Shown: positions 24,185-32,636 of the stretch, in pieces
Layout: each line of letters opens with the position of its first letter
Position numbering within the stretch: the first letter of the stretch is position 1
Source of the DNA: Erythrobacter sanguineus
Lineage (GTDB): Bacteria > Pseudomonadota > Alphaproteobacteria > Sphingomonadales > Sphingomonadaceae
Reading direction: 5' to 3'
NCBI GenBank assembly: GCA_945878845.1
Contig: CAMCUB010000014.1
Span: 16,645 to 80,644, forward strand
Length of the DNA: 64,000 bases
Position numbers and translations under genes: made by a program
The notes under the pieces: generated by a model
Seen by the model: the letters and a program-made list of their open reading frames with translations, nothing else
Told to the model about the DNA's origin: nothing
Databases searched by the model: none

Positions 24185-27100
24185 ATGCGCTATCTCGCCG
24201 CCGCCCTGCTTGCCGGGGCCGCCTGCCTTTCCACGCCGCTCGCCGCCAGCGCCGCCCCCAAGAAGGACGCCAAGGCCGAGGAGAAGTGGAGCGTCGATGC
24301 GCCCAAGGGCGCCACGATCAAGCAGGTCGCGATCAACACGGATGAAGGCACCTGGATGGATGTCGACGTCGCGCCCGATGGCAAGAGCATCGCATTCACC
24401 CTCTTGGGCGACATCTACACGCTCCCCATCGAAGGCGGCACCCCCAAGCGCATTTCGGAAGGGCTGTCGTGGGACGTGCAGCCGCGCTTCTCGCCCGATG
24501 GCGCGCGGATCGCCTTCACCAGCGACCGCGGCGGCGGGGACAACATCTGGGTGATGAACGCCGACGGCACCGACAAGCGGCAGGTGACCAAGGAGGACTT
24601 CCGCCTCTTGAACCAGCCCGCCTGGTCGCCGGACGGGCGGTTCATTGCCGCCAAGAAGCACTACACCACCGAACGCAGCGCCGGGACCGGCGAGGTGTGG
24701 CTCTACCACGTCAGCGGCGGCGTCGGGGTGCAGGTGGTCGAGCGCGCCAGCGAGCGGCTCCAGAAGGAACTGGGCGAGCCGGTCTTCGCCCCCGATGGCA
24801 CCGCGATCTACTACACCCGCAACACCACGTCGGGCCCGATCTTCGAATATGCGCAGGATTCGAACGCGGGCATCTTCGCCATCGAGCGCCATGACCTCGC
24901 CACCGGCGAAGTCACGACGGCAGTGAGCGGCTATGGCGGTGCGGTGCGCCCCTCGCCCTCGCCCGACGGCAAGGAAATCGCCTTCGTCCGCCGCGACAAG
25001 GACCAGACCCAGCTGTGGGTGAAGGACATCGCGTCGGGGCGCGAGCGGATGATCTACGGCAAGCTCGACCTTGACGTGCAGGAGACCTGGGCGGTAACCG
25101 GGGTCTATCCCAACATGGACTGGCTGCCGGATTCGAGCGCAATCGTGTTCTGGGCGGGGGGCAAGCTCAACCGCGTCGCTCGCGACGGTTCGGCCCATGC
25201 GGTGATCCCCTTCCGCGTCACCGACACCCGCGGCGTCGCCGATGCTCCGCACCCGGTGATCGCGGTTGCGCCTGACAGCTTCACCACCACCATGCCGCGC
25301 TTTGCCACGCTCTCGCCCGACGGCAGCCGCGTGGTGTTCGAGAGCCTCGGGCGGCTTTACAGCAAGTTCGCCAAGGGCAAGGACGCGTCCGCCCCGCTGA
25401 CGGGCGACAGTGCCGATGTGCTCGAAGCCTTCCCTGCCTTCAGCCGCGACGGGAGCCAACTCGCCTATGTCCGCTGGAGCGACGACAAGCTGGGCGAGAT
25501 CGTGATCGCCGATGCCAGCGGCCAGAACCGCCGCGTGCTCACCGGGCCGGGGCATTTCGGCAACCTCGCCTTCTCTCCCGATGGCACCATGCTCGCCTTC
25601 GAGAAGCGCGAGGGCGGCTACCTCACTTCGCCCGATTTCTCCGAAAGCTCGGGCATCTATGTCATGCCGGTCAGCGGCGGAGAGGCGAAGCTCGTCACCC
25701 GCGAGGGCGCCAACCCGCAATGGGGCGCATCGGGCGACCGCCTGTTCATGGTCGCGCGCGACGACAGCAACCTCGCGCTGGTCTCGACCGACCTCGAAGG
25801 CGAGGCCAAGCGGACCCATGCCAAGGGCGATCTCGCCAACGATCTGCGCATCGCCCCCGATGGCCGCACCATCGCCTTCCGACAGAACTACGAGGTCTTC
25901 GCCATGCCGCTGGTGCCCGGCGGCAAGCCGGTCGATGTCAGCGAGAAGGGCGGATCGCTCCCCGTCACCAAGGTGAGCGCCGGGGGCGCGGATTACCTCG
26001 GCTGGGCCAATGGCGGCGAGACGCTGTTCTGGTCGATCGGGCCCTCCTTGCAGAGCGCCAACGTGCCCGCGCTGTTCGCCGCCGCTCCCAAGGCGGATGA
26101 CGACAAGACGCCCGCTTTCACTCCGCCCACCAGCGGCATCCCGCTGCAAGTGACGGTGCAGAAGGCCAAGCCTTACGGCACCACGGTCATCACCGGCGCG
26201 CGGGTGCTGACGATGCGCGCAGGGCTCGGCGCGGATGATGCAGGCGTGATCGAGAACGGCCTCATCGTGATCGAGGGCGACCGGATCACCGGGGTCTATG
26301 ATGCCACGGTGGTGAAGATCAAACTGCCTGGAGACGCGCGGATGATCGACGCCACCGGCAAGACCATCATGCCCGGCCTCGTCGATGCCCACGCCCATGG
26401 GGCTTACGGGGTCGGCGACCTGATCCCGCAGCAGAACTGGGCGCTGCTGCAGGACCTCGCGTTTGGCGTGACCACGATCCACAACCCGTCCAGCCAGTCG
26501 AGCACCGTCTTCGCCGCCGCCGAGCGCCAGAAGGCGGGGCTCACCGTGGGCCCGCGCATCTTCTCGACCGGCGAGATCATCTATGGCGCCAGGGCGGCGG
26601 ACGTCTATGCGCGGATCGATTCCTACGAAGACGCGCTCGCCCATGTGCGGCGGATCAAGGCGCAGGGGGGCATCTCGGTCAAGAACTACAACCAGCCCCG
26701 CCGCGAACAGCGCCAGATGGTGGTGCGCGCCGCGGCGGCGGAGAACATGCTGGTGGTCGCTGAAGGCGGCTCGCTGTTCGGCATGGACATGAACATCGCC
26801 GCCGACGGCAACTCGACGCTCGAGCACAACATCCCCGCCGACGTGTTCTACGAGGACGTGCTGCAGTTCTACAGCCAGTCGGGCACCAACTACACGCCGA
26901 CGCTGGTGGTGACCTATGGCGGGCTCGCGGGCGATCCCTATTGGCGGCAGGCGACCAATGTGTGGGAGAACCCGCTGATGGTCCACACCCCGCCCAAGAT
27001 GCTGCTCGCCGAGACCGCGCGGCGCACAAAGGCGCCCGAGTGGGCCTTCGTTGATGACAACAACGCGCGAGAGGCCCGCAAACTGGCGCAGCGCGGCGTA

Positions 27101-27508
27101 AAGGTCAGCATCGGCGCGCATGGCCAGCAGGCCGGAGTCGGCGCGCATTGGGAGCTGTGGAGCTTCGTGCGCGGCGGGATGAGCCCGGTCGAGGCGCTGA
27201 AGGCCGGCACCATCACCTCCGCGCAGTCGCTCGGCATGGCCAAGGACATCGGCAGCATCGAGGCAGGCAAGCTCGCCGACCTCGTGATCCTCTCGGACGA
27301 TCCTTCGCAGGACATCGCCAATTCCGACAACATCGAGAAGGTGATGATCGGCGGGCGGCTGTATGACGCCAAGACGATGAACGAGGTGGGCACCGGAGAC
27401 GCCAAGCGCCGTCCCTATTTCTGGGAAGGCGAAGGCGCGACGGGCGCGGCCGGATCGATGCGCACAACGAGCGAGGGGCGTGGGCACGCGGATGGGGATG
27501 CGGGGTAA
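24185..27508 (+). CDS. Secreted propeller-amidohydrolase (TolB-like beta-propeller fused to amidohydrolase)
   Basis: This 1107-residue protein has a signal peptide (1-23, ending SAAP), then a TolB/WD40-like propeller (about 50-640) with repeated SPDG blades such as PRFSPDGARIAFTSDRGG and LAFSPDGTMLAFEKREGG. The metal-dependent amidohydrolase domain (about 660-1090) contains GLVDAHAHGAYGVG with His736 and His738 as the first metal ligands, and SLGMAKDIGSIEAGKLADLV near the end. Such fusions are periplasmic or exported, and many are annotated only as amidohydrolase. The propeller probably presents a peptide-like or cyclic-amide substrate, as in dipeptidases of the superfamily. It stands alone between a divergent transporter and the convergent fliA. 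Confidence 0.92.
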   Translation: MRYLAAALLAGAACLSTPLAASAAPKKDAKAEEKWSVDAPKGATIKQVAINTDEGTWMDVDVAPDGKSIAFTLLGDIYTLPIEGGTPKRISEGLSWDVQPRFSPDGARIAFTSDRGGGDNIWVMNADGTDKRQVTKEDFRLLNQPAWSPDGRFIAAKKHYTTERSAGTGEVWLYHVSGGVGVQVVERASERLQKELGEPVFAPDGTAIYYTRNTTSGPIFEYAQDSNAGIFAIERHDLATGEVTTAVSGYGGAVRPSPSPDGKEIAFVRRDKDQTQLWVKDIASGRERMIYGKLDLDVQETWAVTGVYPNMDWLPDSSAIVFWAGGKLNRVARDGSAHAVIPFRVTDTRGVADAPHPVIAVAPDSFTTTMPRFATLSPDGSRVVFESLGRLYSKFAKGKDASAPLTGDSADVLEAFPAFSRDGSQLAYVRWSDDKLGEIVIADASGQNRRVLTGPGHFGNLAFSPDGTMLAFEKREGGYLTSPDFSESSGIYVMPVSGGEAKLVTREGANPQWGASGDRLFMVARDDSNLALVSTDLEGEAKRTHAKGDLANDLRIAPDGRTIAFRQNYEVFAMPLVPGGKPVDVSEKGGSLPVTKVSAGGADYLGWANGGETLFWSIGPSLQSANVPALFAAAPKADDDKTPAFTPPTSGIPLQVTVQKAKPYGTTVITGARVLTMRAGLGADDAGVIENGLIVIEGDRITGVYDATVVKIKLPGDARMIDATGKTIMPGLVDAHAHGAYGVGDLIPQQNWALLQDLAFGVTTIHNPSSQSSTVFAAAERQKAGLTVGPRIFSTGEIIYGARAADVYARIDSYEDALAHVRRIKAQGGISVKNYNQPRREQRQMVVRAAAAENMLVVAEGGSLFGMDMNIAADGNSTLEHNIPADVFYEDVLQFYSQSGTNYTPTLVVTYGGLAGDPYWRQATNVWENPLMVHTPPKMLLAETARRTKAPEWAFVDDNNAREARKLAQRGVKVSIGAHGQQAGVGAHWELWSFVRGGMSPVEALKAGTITSAQSLGMAKDIGSIEAGKLADLVILSDDPSQDIANSDNIEKVMIGGRLYDAKTMNEVGTGDAKRRPYFWEGEGATGAAGSMRTTSEGRGHADGDAG

Positions 27509-27528
27509 GGCGGACAGGTGGAGGGGGC

Positions 27529-28254
27529 TTATTCCCCCTCCAGCAGCCTCCGCAGATCCTTCAGAGCCTTCGCCCGCAGCTGGTGCACGCGCGGCACGCT
27601 GACTTCGAGCACTGCGGCGATTTCGGTCAGGTTCAACTCCTCCACGAAGAACAGCTGGAGCACCAGCTTCAGCCGGTCGGGCAGCTGCACCATCGCCGCG
27701 ATCAGCCGCTCGCGGTCCTCGGCGGCGCACAGGGCTTCGAAGGGGTCGGGATCGTCGCTGGCGAAGGCGAGGCTGGTCTCGTCATAGGCGTCATCGATCG
27801 GGGTCAGCCGGACGCCCGAGGCTTCGATGGCGAGCAATTCCGCATCGCTGACCTCCATCGCCCGGGCGAGTTCGGCGCGGCTTGGCTCGCGTCCCAGTGA
27901 CCCGCGAAGGGCAGCGAGCGCCCGCTCATACCCGCTGCGCTTGGCCCGCGCGGTGCGGCTGTCGTGGGCGACGCGGCGGACTTCATCGAGCATCGCCCCG
28001 CGCACCCGGATCTTGGCATAGGCGGCAAAGCCGTCCTCGGTTGGCCCGGCGTGGCGCTGGGCGCATCCGGTGAGCGCGAGGAAGCCGGCTTGCACCAGAT
28101 CCTCGATCTCGAGACCCTCGCGCCCCCGCCCGTTGATGAGCCAGGCGGTGCGGCGCACCAGCGGCAGGAAGCGGCGCACGCGGTCCTCGACCTCGGCACG
28201 GCTTGGCGCATAGGGTTGCGAGAGCGCGCCGAAGCTGGCGTGATCGTGCTTCAT
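27529..28254 (-). CDS. fliA: Flagellar RNA polymerase sigma factor FliA (sigma-28)
   Basis: The 241-residue protein has the sigma-70-family regions in order: region 2 with FLPLVRRTAWLINGRG, LEIEDLVQAGFLALTG and FAAYAKIRVRGAMLDEVRR, region 3 with SLGREPSRAELARAMEVSD, and region 4 with LPDRLKLVLQLFFVEELNLT followed by VSVPRVHQLRAKALKDLR. The AYAKIRVRGAMLDE block is characteristic of FliA. It directs late flagellar genes such as flagellin, fliD and chemotaxis genes. Its ATG overlaps the TGA of the upstream flhA remnant (ATGA), the normal flhA-fliA coupling. The gene itself is intact, although the flagellar export genes beside it are not. Confidence 0.92.
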   Translation of the reverse strand: MKHDHASFGALSQPYAPSRAEVEDRVRRFLPLVRRTAWLINGRGREGLEIEDLVQAGFLALTGCAQRHAGPTEDGFAAYAKIRVRGAMLDEVRRVAHDSRTARAKRSGYERALAALRGSLGREPSRAELARAMEVSDAELLAIEASGVRLTPIDDAYDETSLAFASDDPDPFEALCAAEDRERLIAAMVQLPDRLKLVLQLFFVEELNLTEIAAVLEVSVPRVHQLRAKALKDLRRLLEGE

Positions 28255-29132
28255 GCGGCGAGCCCTTCGGGTTGCGGCAGCGCGGGCGCTTCAGGGGCCG
28301 CGCCTATCACGCCGACCACCGCGATCGGCTGGCTCGCGGGCAACTCGGCGATCGAGAGCACCAGACAGCGCGGGGCCCTGTGCCTGAGCAGTCCGGCCAT
28401 CGCCCGGCGCGCGGGCGGCTGGACGATCAGCGCGACCGGGCCTTTCTCGGCATCGGCGACGGCATTGACCTCGCGCAGGATCATCGCACCGCAATCGGGC
28501 TCGATCAGCGGCTGGCCAGTGGCAGGATCGATCATCCCGCCAAGGATCGCGCCCTCCAGCCCGGCATCGAGCGTGAGGACCTTCAAGGCCTCGTCCGGGC
28601 CGACGATCCGGGCCACCAGACGGCCCGAAAGGTCGGCGCGCACGGCATCGATCACCGCATCGAACTCGGTGGTCTTCTGCAGCGCCAGCGCCAGCGCGGT
28701 GAACAGCGGCTGGGGGTGGGCGAGCCCGATTCCATCGGCCATCAGCGCGCGCAAGGTGCGGGTCAGCGCGGCAAGCGGGAGCGGGTCGGGGGTCACCGCC
28801 TCGACCAGCGCGGGGGCGCGGGCCTTGAGCCCATCGACCCACTCGCGCACCTCGCCGGGGCCGAGCAATTGGTGCGCCTCGGCCAGCAAGGCCTGATTGG
28901 CGTGGGTGGCGATCACCGAGGCGGGATCGACCACGAGGAAGCCCTCGGCCACGGCGTGGTCGCGGGCAGCGGGGGCGATCCACAAGGCGGGGCAATCGAA
29001 TGAGGGATCGCGGGTCGGCTCGCCGGTCAACCCGTGCCCGGGCCGCACGTCGCCCGCGTCGATGGCGAGCAGCTTGCCGGGGCTCACGGACCCGCGCGCA
29101 CTGCTCACCCCGCCCATCAGCACGGCATAATC
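28251..29132 (-). pseudogene. flhA: flhA, 3' part only (5' portion and start missing)
   Basis: The reading frame matches the cytoplasmic C-terminal domain of the flagellar export gate protein FlhA from DYAVLMGGVSSARGSVSPGK through VIATHANQALLAEAHQLLG, PLPLAALTRTLRALMADG and ARIVGPDEALKVLTLDAGLE to the C-terminus. That is about 292 residues of a protein normally near 690. The whole eight-helix membrane half, which forms the export gate, is absent. Upstream of about 29132 the same frame runs on, but only as the antisense of flhB. It has no plausible original start; restarts at internal GTG or ATG codons are possible. Without the membrane half the gate cannot assemble, so the gene is almost surely non-functional. 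Confidence 0.85.
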
Positions 29133-29639
29133 CTGCGCCGCGAGTTCGAGCGCGACAAGCGGCTGAAGATGAGCCTTCAGGACGTGCGCGACGAGAACAA
29201 GCAGTCCGAAGGCTCGCCCGAGATGAAATCGGCCCGCCGCCAGCGCCAGCGCGATCTGGCGCGCGGGGGTGTCGCCAAGGCGATGAAGGACGCGCAGTTC
29301 GTGATCGTCAATCCGCTGCACTTCGCGGTGGCGCTCACCTACGACCCGAAGCGCGCGCCCGCCCCGCTGCTGCTCGCCAAGGGCCGGGGCGAGACCGCGC
29401 TGGCGATGCGCGAGATCGCGGCGGAGGAGGGCCTGCCGGTGCTCGAATATCCGACGCTTGCCCGCGCGGTCTATTTCACCACCCGCCCCAACCAGATGGT
29501 GCGCGAGGAGCTGTATATCGCGCTCGCCTCGCTGGTGGCCTTCGTGATGGCGCTGAAACGCGGCCAGCGCCCGCGCCGCCCGGTGGTGGAGGTGCCCGAA
29601 GGCCTGCGGTTCGATGGCGACGGGAGGGCGGAGAAGTGA
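29133..29639 (+). pseudogene. flhB: flhB, 3' part only (5' portion and start missing)
   Basis: The plus-strand frame matches FlhB from its cytoplasmic linker, RREFERDKRLKMSLQDVRDE then NKQSEGSPEMKSARRQRQRD, through the switch domain FVIVNPLHFAVALTYDPKRA and VLEYPTLARAVYFTTRPNQM to the C-terminus. This is about 165 residues of a protein normally near 360. The four membrane helices are missing. The self-cleavage motif reads NPLH instead of the usual NPTH. An in-frame ATG at 29154 or nearby could still start translation, giving a switch domain alone, like the FlhX-type paralogues of some bacteria. However, the exact head-to-head contact with a truncated flhA makes a deletion scar much more likely. 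Confidence 0.85.
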
Positions 29640-29656
29640 CCCCTCGGTTTCTCCCC

Positions 29657-29786
29657 GCCCCGGGCTTGACCCGGGGCCCCGCTTTCGTGTTTGCGTGCCC
29701 GCCTCCGCGGGCACGTCCTCGGTGCGTTTCGCGCTGCGCGCGAGCACCTGCGGCTCGCGCGCTCGCGGCCCGTCCGATGGCGGGCC
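29657..29786. repeat. Array of four perfect short hairpins between flhB remnant and fliD
   Basis: Four perfect inverted repeats follow one another: 29657-29677 (8-bp stem GCCCCGGG, loop CTTGA), 29694-29715 (9-bp stem CGTGCCCGC, loop CTCC), 29737-29761 (9-bp stem CGCGCGAGC, 7-base loop) and 29767-29786 (6-bp stem GGCCCG, 8-base loop). The first is the CCCGGG-CTTGA-CCCGGG palindrome that is scattered through many alphaproteobacterial genomes. They carry no T-runs and are best seen as REP-like intergenic hairpins. The 191-base gap contains no gene. Confidence 0.65.
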
Positions 29787-29830
29787 GGTATCATGCTTAA
29801 ACTTTCCCGCAAACGCCCGTCCTGATCGAC

Positions 29831-31261
29831 ATGGAAAACCCAGGCTCCTCCATCATCTCCGCGCTCGGTGCCGGTAGCGGCGTCGACTTCATCCGGCTCG
29901 CCACGGACATTTCCGCGGCGACCTTTGCCGCCCAGCGCGGGCAGATCACTGCGCGGCAGGAGGCGCTGACCGCGCAGGTCTCCGCCGCCGCGCAGCTGCG
30001 CAGCGCGATCACCGATCTCTCGAGCGCCTTGGGCGAGCGGATCCGCACCGGCGACCTTGCCCCGCGCGGCCAGATCGCCAACGCCGCCGTTGCAGCCCCG
30101 ATCGTGCCCGCCGGGACATCGCCGCGCGGCAGCTTCAGCCTCGAAGTCACCCAGCTGGCAAGCTCGCAGACGCTGGTCAGCCGTTCGCTCGCCAGCCGCG
30201 ACGCGCTGGTGGGCGAGGGCACGCTGACGCTGCGCATGGGCACGGTGAGCGGCGCCAGCTTCAACCCCGATGCGGCGCGCGCTGCGATCGACATCACCGT
30301 GACTGACACCGACACCCTCGCCACCCTCGCCACCAAGATCAATCAGGCGAGCGGCGGGGCGGTGAGCGCCTATGTCGCGACCGGCACGGGCGGCGCGCAG
30401 CTGGTGATGAAGGGCAAGGAGGGCGCGGCGCGCGGCTTCCAGCTTGAGGCCACTGGCGCAGGCGGCGGGGCGGTCGCAGGCGATCTCGAATATTTCGGCT
30501 GGACGCCTGCCAGCACCAATGGCGAGCTGAAAGCCACCGCGCGCGATGCCGCCTTCACGCTCGACACTGTGGCGATGACCAGCCCCACCAACCGCGTCAC
30601 CGGCCTGCCCGGCGGCTTCGGCCTCAATCTCACCGCCACCAACACCGGCGCGCCGACCACCCTGAGCTTCAGCACCGACAGCAGCGCCTTCAGTTCGGTG
30701 ATGGGGGACTTCGTGGCCGCGCTCAATGATATCGTCGCGCAGATCAACGTTCTGGCCGCGCCCATTGGCGGCGAGCTCGGCAATGATCCGGGCGCGCGCG
30801 AATTGCGCCGCGATCTCGGGCGCCTCGCCAGCCAGGTGGTGATGCCCAATGCGGCGACCGGCGAGCCGAGCACGCTTGGCGATCTCGGCCTGTCGCTGAA
30901 CCGTGACGGTACCTTCCGGCTCGACAGCGCGCGCCTCAATCGCAGCCTCGAGAACAGCCCCGATGCGGTCGCGGCGATGTTCACCGTCGGCGCGACCGGC
31001 GTGTTCGCCACCTTCGACCGCTTCGCGCGCGAGAACAGCCTCACCACCGATCCCTCCTCGCTCGGCGGGTCGCTGAAGCGCTACGAGACGCAGCAGGCCG
31101 CCAACGAGGAGCGTCTCGCCCGGATCGCCGAGCAGCAGGAGGTGCTGCGCGAACGCCTGACCCGCGAATTCACCGCGTCCGAACGCCGGGTTGCGGCCTC
31201 GCAATCGACGCTGAGCTTCCTGCAGCAGCAGGTCGATATCTGGTCGAACCGCGACAATTAA
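29831..31261 (+). CDS. fliD: Flagellar hook-associated protein 2 (filament cap) FliD
   Basis: The 476-residue protein begins MENPGSSIISALGAGSGVDF, the conserved N-terminal segment of FliD that contacts the hook-filament junction. It has heptad-like helices at about 30-75 and again at 395-470 (KRYETQQAANEERLARIAEQ). The middle region carries the threonine/alanine-rich domains typical of the cap. FliD forms the cap that polymerises flagellin at the filament tip and is exported by the type III apparatus with FliS/FliT-type chaperones. The gene is full length and followed by fliS. With flhA and flhB broken next to it, it would have no export route unless copies exist elsewhere. Confidence 0.9.
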   Translation: MENPGSSIISALGAGSGVDFIRLATDISAATFAAQRGQITARQEALTAQVSAAAQLRSAITDLSSALGERIRTGDLAPRGQIANAAVAAPIVPAGTSPRGSFSLEVTQLASSQTLVSRSLASRDALVGEGTLTLRMGTVSGASFNPDAARAAIDITVTDTDTLATLATKINQASGGAVSAYVATGTGGAQLVMKGKEGAARGFQLEATGAGGGAVAGDLEYFGWTPASTNGELKATARDAAFTLDTVAMTSPTNRVTGLPGGFGLNLTATNTGAPTTLSFSTDSSAFSSVMGDFVAALNDIVAQINVLAAPIGGELGNDPGARELRRDLGRLASQVVMPNAATGEPSTLGDLGLSLNRDGTFRLDSARLNRSLENSPDAVAAMFTVGATGVFATFDRFARENSLTTDPSSLGGSLKRYETQQAANEERLARIAEQQEVLRERLTREFTASERRVAASQSTLSFLQQQVDIWSNRDN

Positions 31262-31273
31262 GGAGCCGCCGTG

Positions 31274-31639
31274 ATGCAGATGCTGAGCCGCAACCCCGCC
31301 GCCGCCTATCGCCGCGTCGCGCTTGACGCGCGGATCGAGGCGTCGGGCAGCGGCGATCTGACGCGGATCTGTCTGGAGGAGGCGCTGGCCGCGCTTGGCC
31401 AAGCGCTGATCGCATTGGAACGCGGCGCCGCGCCCCCGCGCGAGCCGCTGATGCGCGCGCAGACGATCATGCTGTGGCTGGCAAAATCGGTCGCCCCGGA
31501 GCATCCGCTGGGGGCGAGCCTCAAGGCCTTCTATGGCGGGCTGGCAGGGCAGGTGGGGGCGCAAATCCTACAGGCAGACGCGCGGGTGATTGGAGAAAGC
31601 CTCAATGATATCAGCGATGTACTGGAAGCAGCGGGTTGA
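31274..31639 (+). CDS. fliS: Flagellin export chaperone FliS
   Basis: The 121-residue all-helical protein has the FliS pattern: RNPAAAYRRVALDARIEASG at the N-terminus (the YxxxxxDARIE part corresponds to the flagellin-binding helix region) and a long helix ICLEEALAALGQALIALERG. FliS binds the flagellin C-terminus and keeps it unfolded for export. The start at ATG 31274 is chosen over GTG 31271 because AAGGAG (31260-31265) is then 8 bases away. It lies directly after fliD, the usual order. The gene looks intact. The stop is followed at once by a parS palindrome. Confidence 0.85.
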   Translation: MQMLSRNPAAAYRRVALDARIEASGSGDLTRICLEEALAALGQALIALERGAAPPREPLMRAQTIMLWLAKSVAPEHPLGASLKAFYGGLAGQVGAQILQADARVIGESLNDISDVLEAAG

Positions 31640-31650
31640 GCCTCGGGCAA

Positions 31651-31666
31651 TGTTTCACGTGAAACA
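31651..31666. other. parS: parS centromere site (ParB-binding)
   Basis: TGTTTCACGTGAAACA is a perfect 16-base palindrome identical to the chromosomal parS consensus bound by ParB/Spo0J (TGTTNCACGTGAAACA). The symmetry continues two bases further on each side (31649-31668), giving 20 bases. It lies between the stops of fliS and the convergent hydrolase, in 41 bases with no coding. In most bacteria parS sites cluster near oriC and parAB, so this suggests an origin-proximal location, though single distant sites also occur. I saw no second match in the window. Confidence 0.9.
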
Positions 31667-31680
31667 TTTGCAGAACATCG

Positions 31681-32556
31681 CTACTCCCCGATAAATTCGG
31701 CAATGATCCGCGCCGCATCGGCGGGATCCTGAAACGGGTGGAAGTGGGTCATGTCGGGGCGGTAAAGGTCGCTCCCCTGTGGCATCCGCGCCGCCAGTTC
31801 CGGCCAGGTCGGCGAGCTCTTGAAGTCGTTTAGCGTGGTGTACTTTGCGCGCACCACCAGCGCCGGAATGTCCACCCGCGTCGCTGCGTCGAGAATGCCC
31901 GGATTGCTGCGGCTCGAGGCATAGACGCTCGCCTCGACCTCGGGCGCGCAGGCGAGTTCCATGCCTGCGCCGCTGACCGCGGGGACAAGGCCGTGGCGGC
32001 AGTAATCCTCGAACACGCGTGCGTCGAACAGGTCATAAGGGTCGCGGCTGGAGAACCGCTCGATCATCGCCTCGGCGCTGGCGAAGTCGCGCTTGCGGCG
32101 GATCGCGGGGTGGGGGTTGTCGGCGGTGTAGAGCGCGTCGCTGGGCGCGTAGAATTCGGGCGCGAGGATCACGGGGTCGAACAGCACCAGCTTGGCGAAG
32201 CGGCCGGGGTTATCGGCCGCGACCTGCAACAGGGTGTGCGCGCCCATCGAATGGCCGATGCCTACCGCGCCCGTGATGCCTGATTGTTTAAGAAAATCAG
32301 CAACATCGCTCGCCAGAACGCGCCAATCGTCGATCGGTGCGGCGCGCGACAGGCCATGGCCGCGCAAGTCGATCGCATAAACGGGATGCGCCGGGAAGCG
32401 CTCGGCGATCGCGTCCCACACCCGGCCATGAAAGCCCGTCGCATGGGCGAAGACCAGCGGCGCGCCGCTTCCCTCGCAAGCCCATTCGTGGACGGCAAGG
32501 TCAATCCCGCCGGTGGTGTAGAAGCGGGTCTGCGGAGCGATGCGGGCGGTGGTCAT
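31681..32556 (-). CDS. Alpha/beta hydrolase
   Basis: The start is ATG 32556 (MTTARIAPQTRFYTTGG), preceded by GGGAGG; an upstream TTG at 32592 is less likely. The 291-residue product has the oxyanion motif VFAHATGFHGRVW, the strand YAIDLRGHGLSR, the nucleophile elbow GIGHSMGAHTLLQ with Ser, and a C-terminal His in DMTHFHPFQDPADA. It is a serine hydrolase of the esterase/lactonase type with no signal peptide. Substrate and pathway are not evident. It converges on fliS, with parS between, and is followed upstream by polysaccharide genes on the same strand, from which 80 bases separate it. It differs from the hydrolase at 16.3 kb, which uses Asp. Confidence 0.9.
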   Translation of the reverse strand: MTTARIAPQTRFYTTGGIDLAVHEWACEGSGAPLVFAHATGFHGRVWDAIAERFPAHPVYAIDLRGHGLSRAAPIDDWRVLASDVADFLKQSGITGAVGIGHSMGAHTLLQVAADNPGRFAKLVLFDPVILAPEFYAPSDALYTADNPHPAIRRKRDFASAEAMIERFSSRDPYDLFDARVFEDYCRHGLVPAVSGAGMELACAPEVEASVYASSRSNPGILDAATRVDIPALVVRAKYTTLNDFKSSPTWPELAARMPQGSDLYRPDMTHFHPFQDPADAARIIAEFIGE

Positions 32557-32636
32557 GCCTCCCGCACAAGAGCATGACCGGCCCCAAGTCAATCAGGCGC
32601 TTTTGAGAGGGCGCGCGCCCTCGCGAACGGACGCGC

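Noticed and set aside
28251..29747. A 498-codon open frame on the minus strand
   Set aside because: Only the part up to about 29132 matches FlhA. The upstream 200 codons are the antisense of flhB and show no homology, so I annotated a pseudogene rather than a long protein.
29787..29830. A sigma-28 promoter for fliD
   Set aside because: A TTAAA occurs near 29795, but the matching GCCGATAA-type -10 element is absent, so the match is too weak to list.
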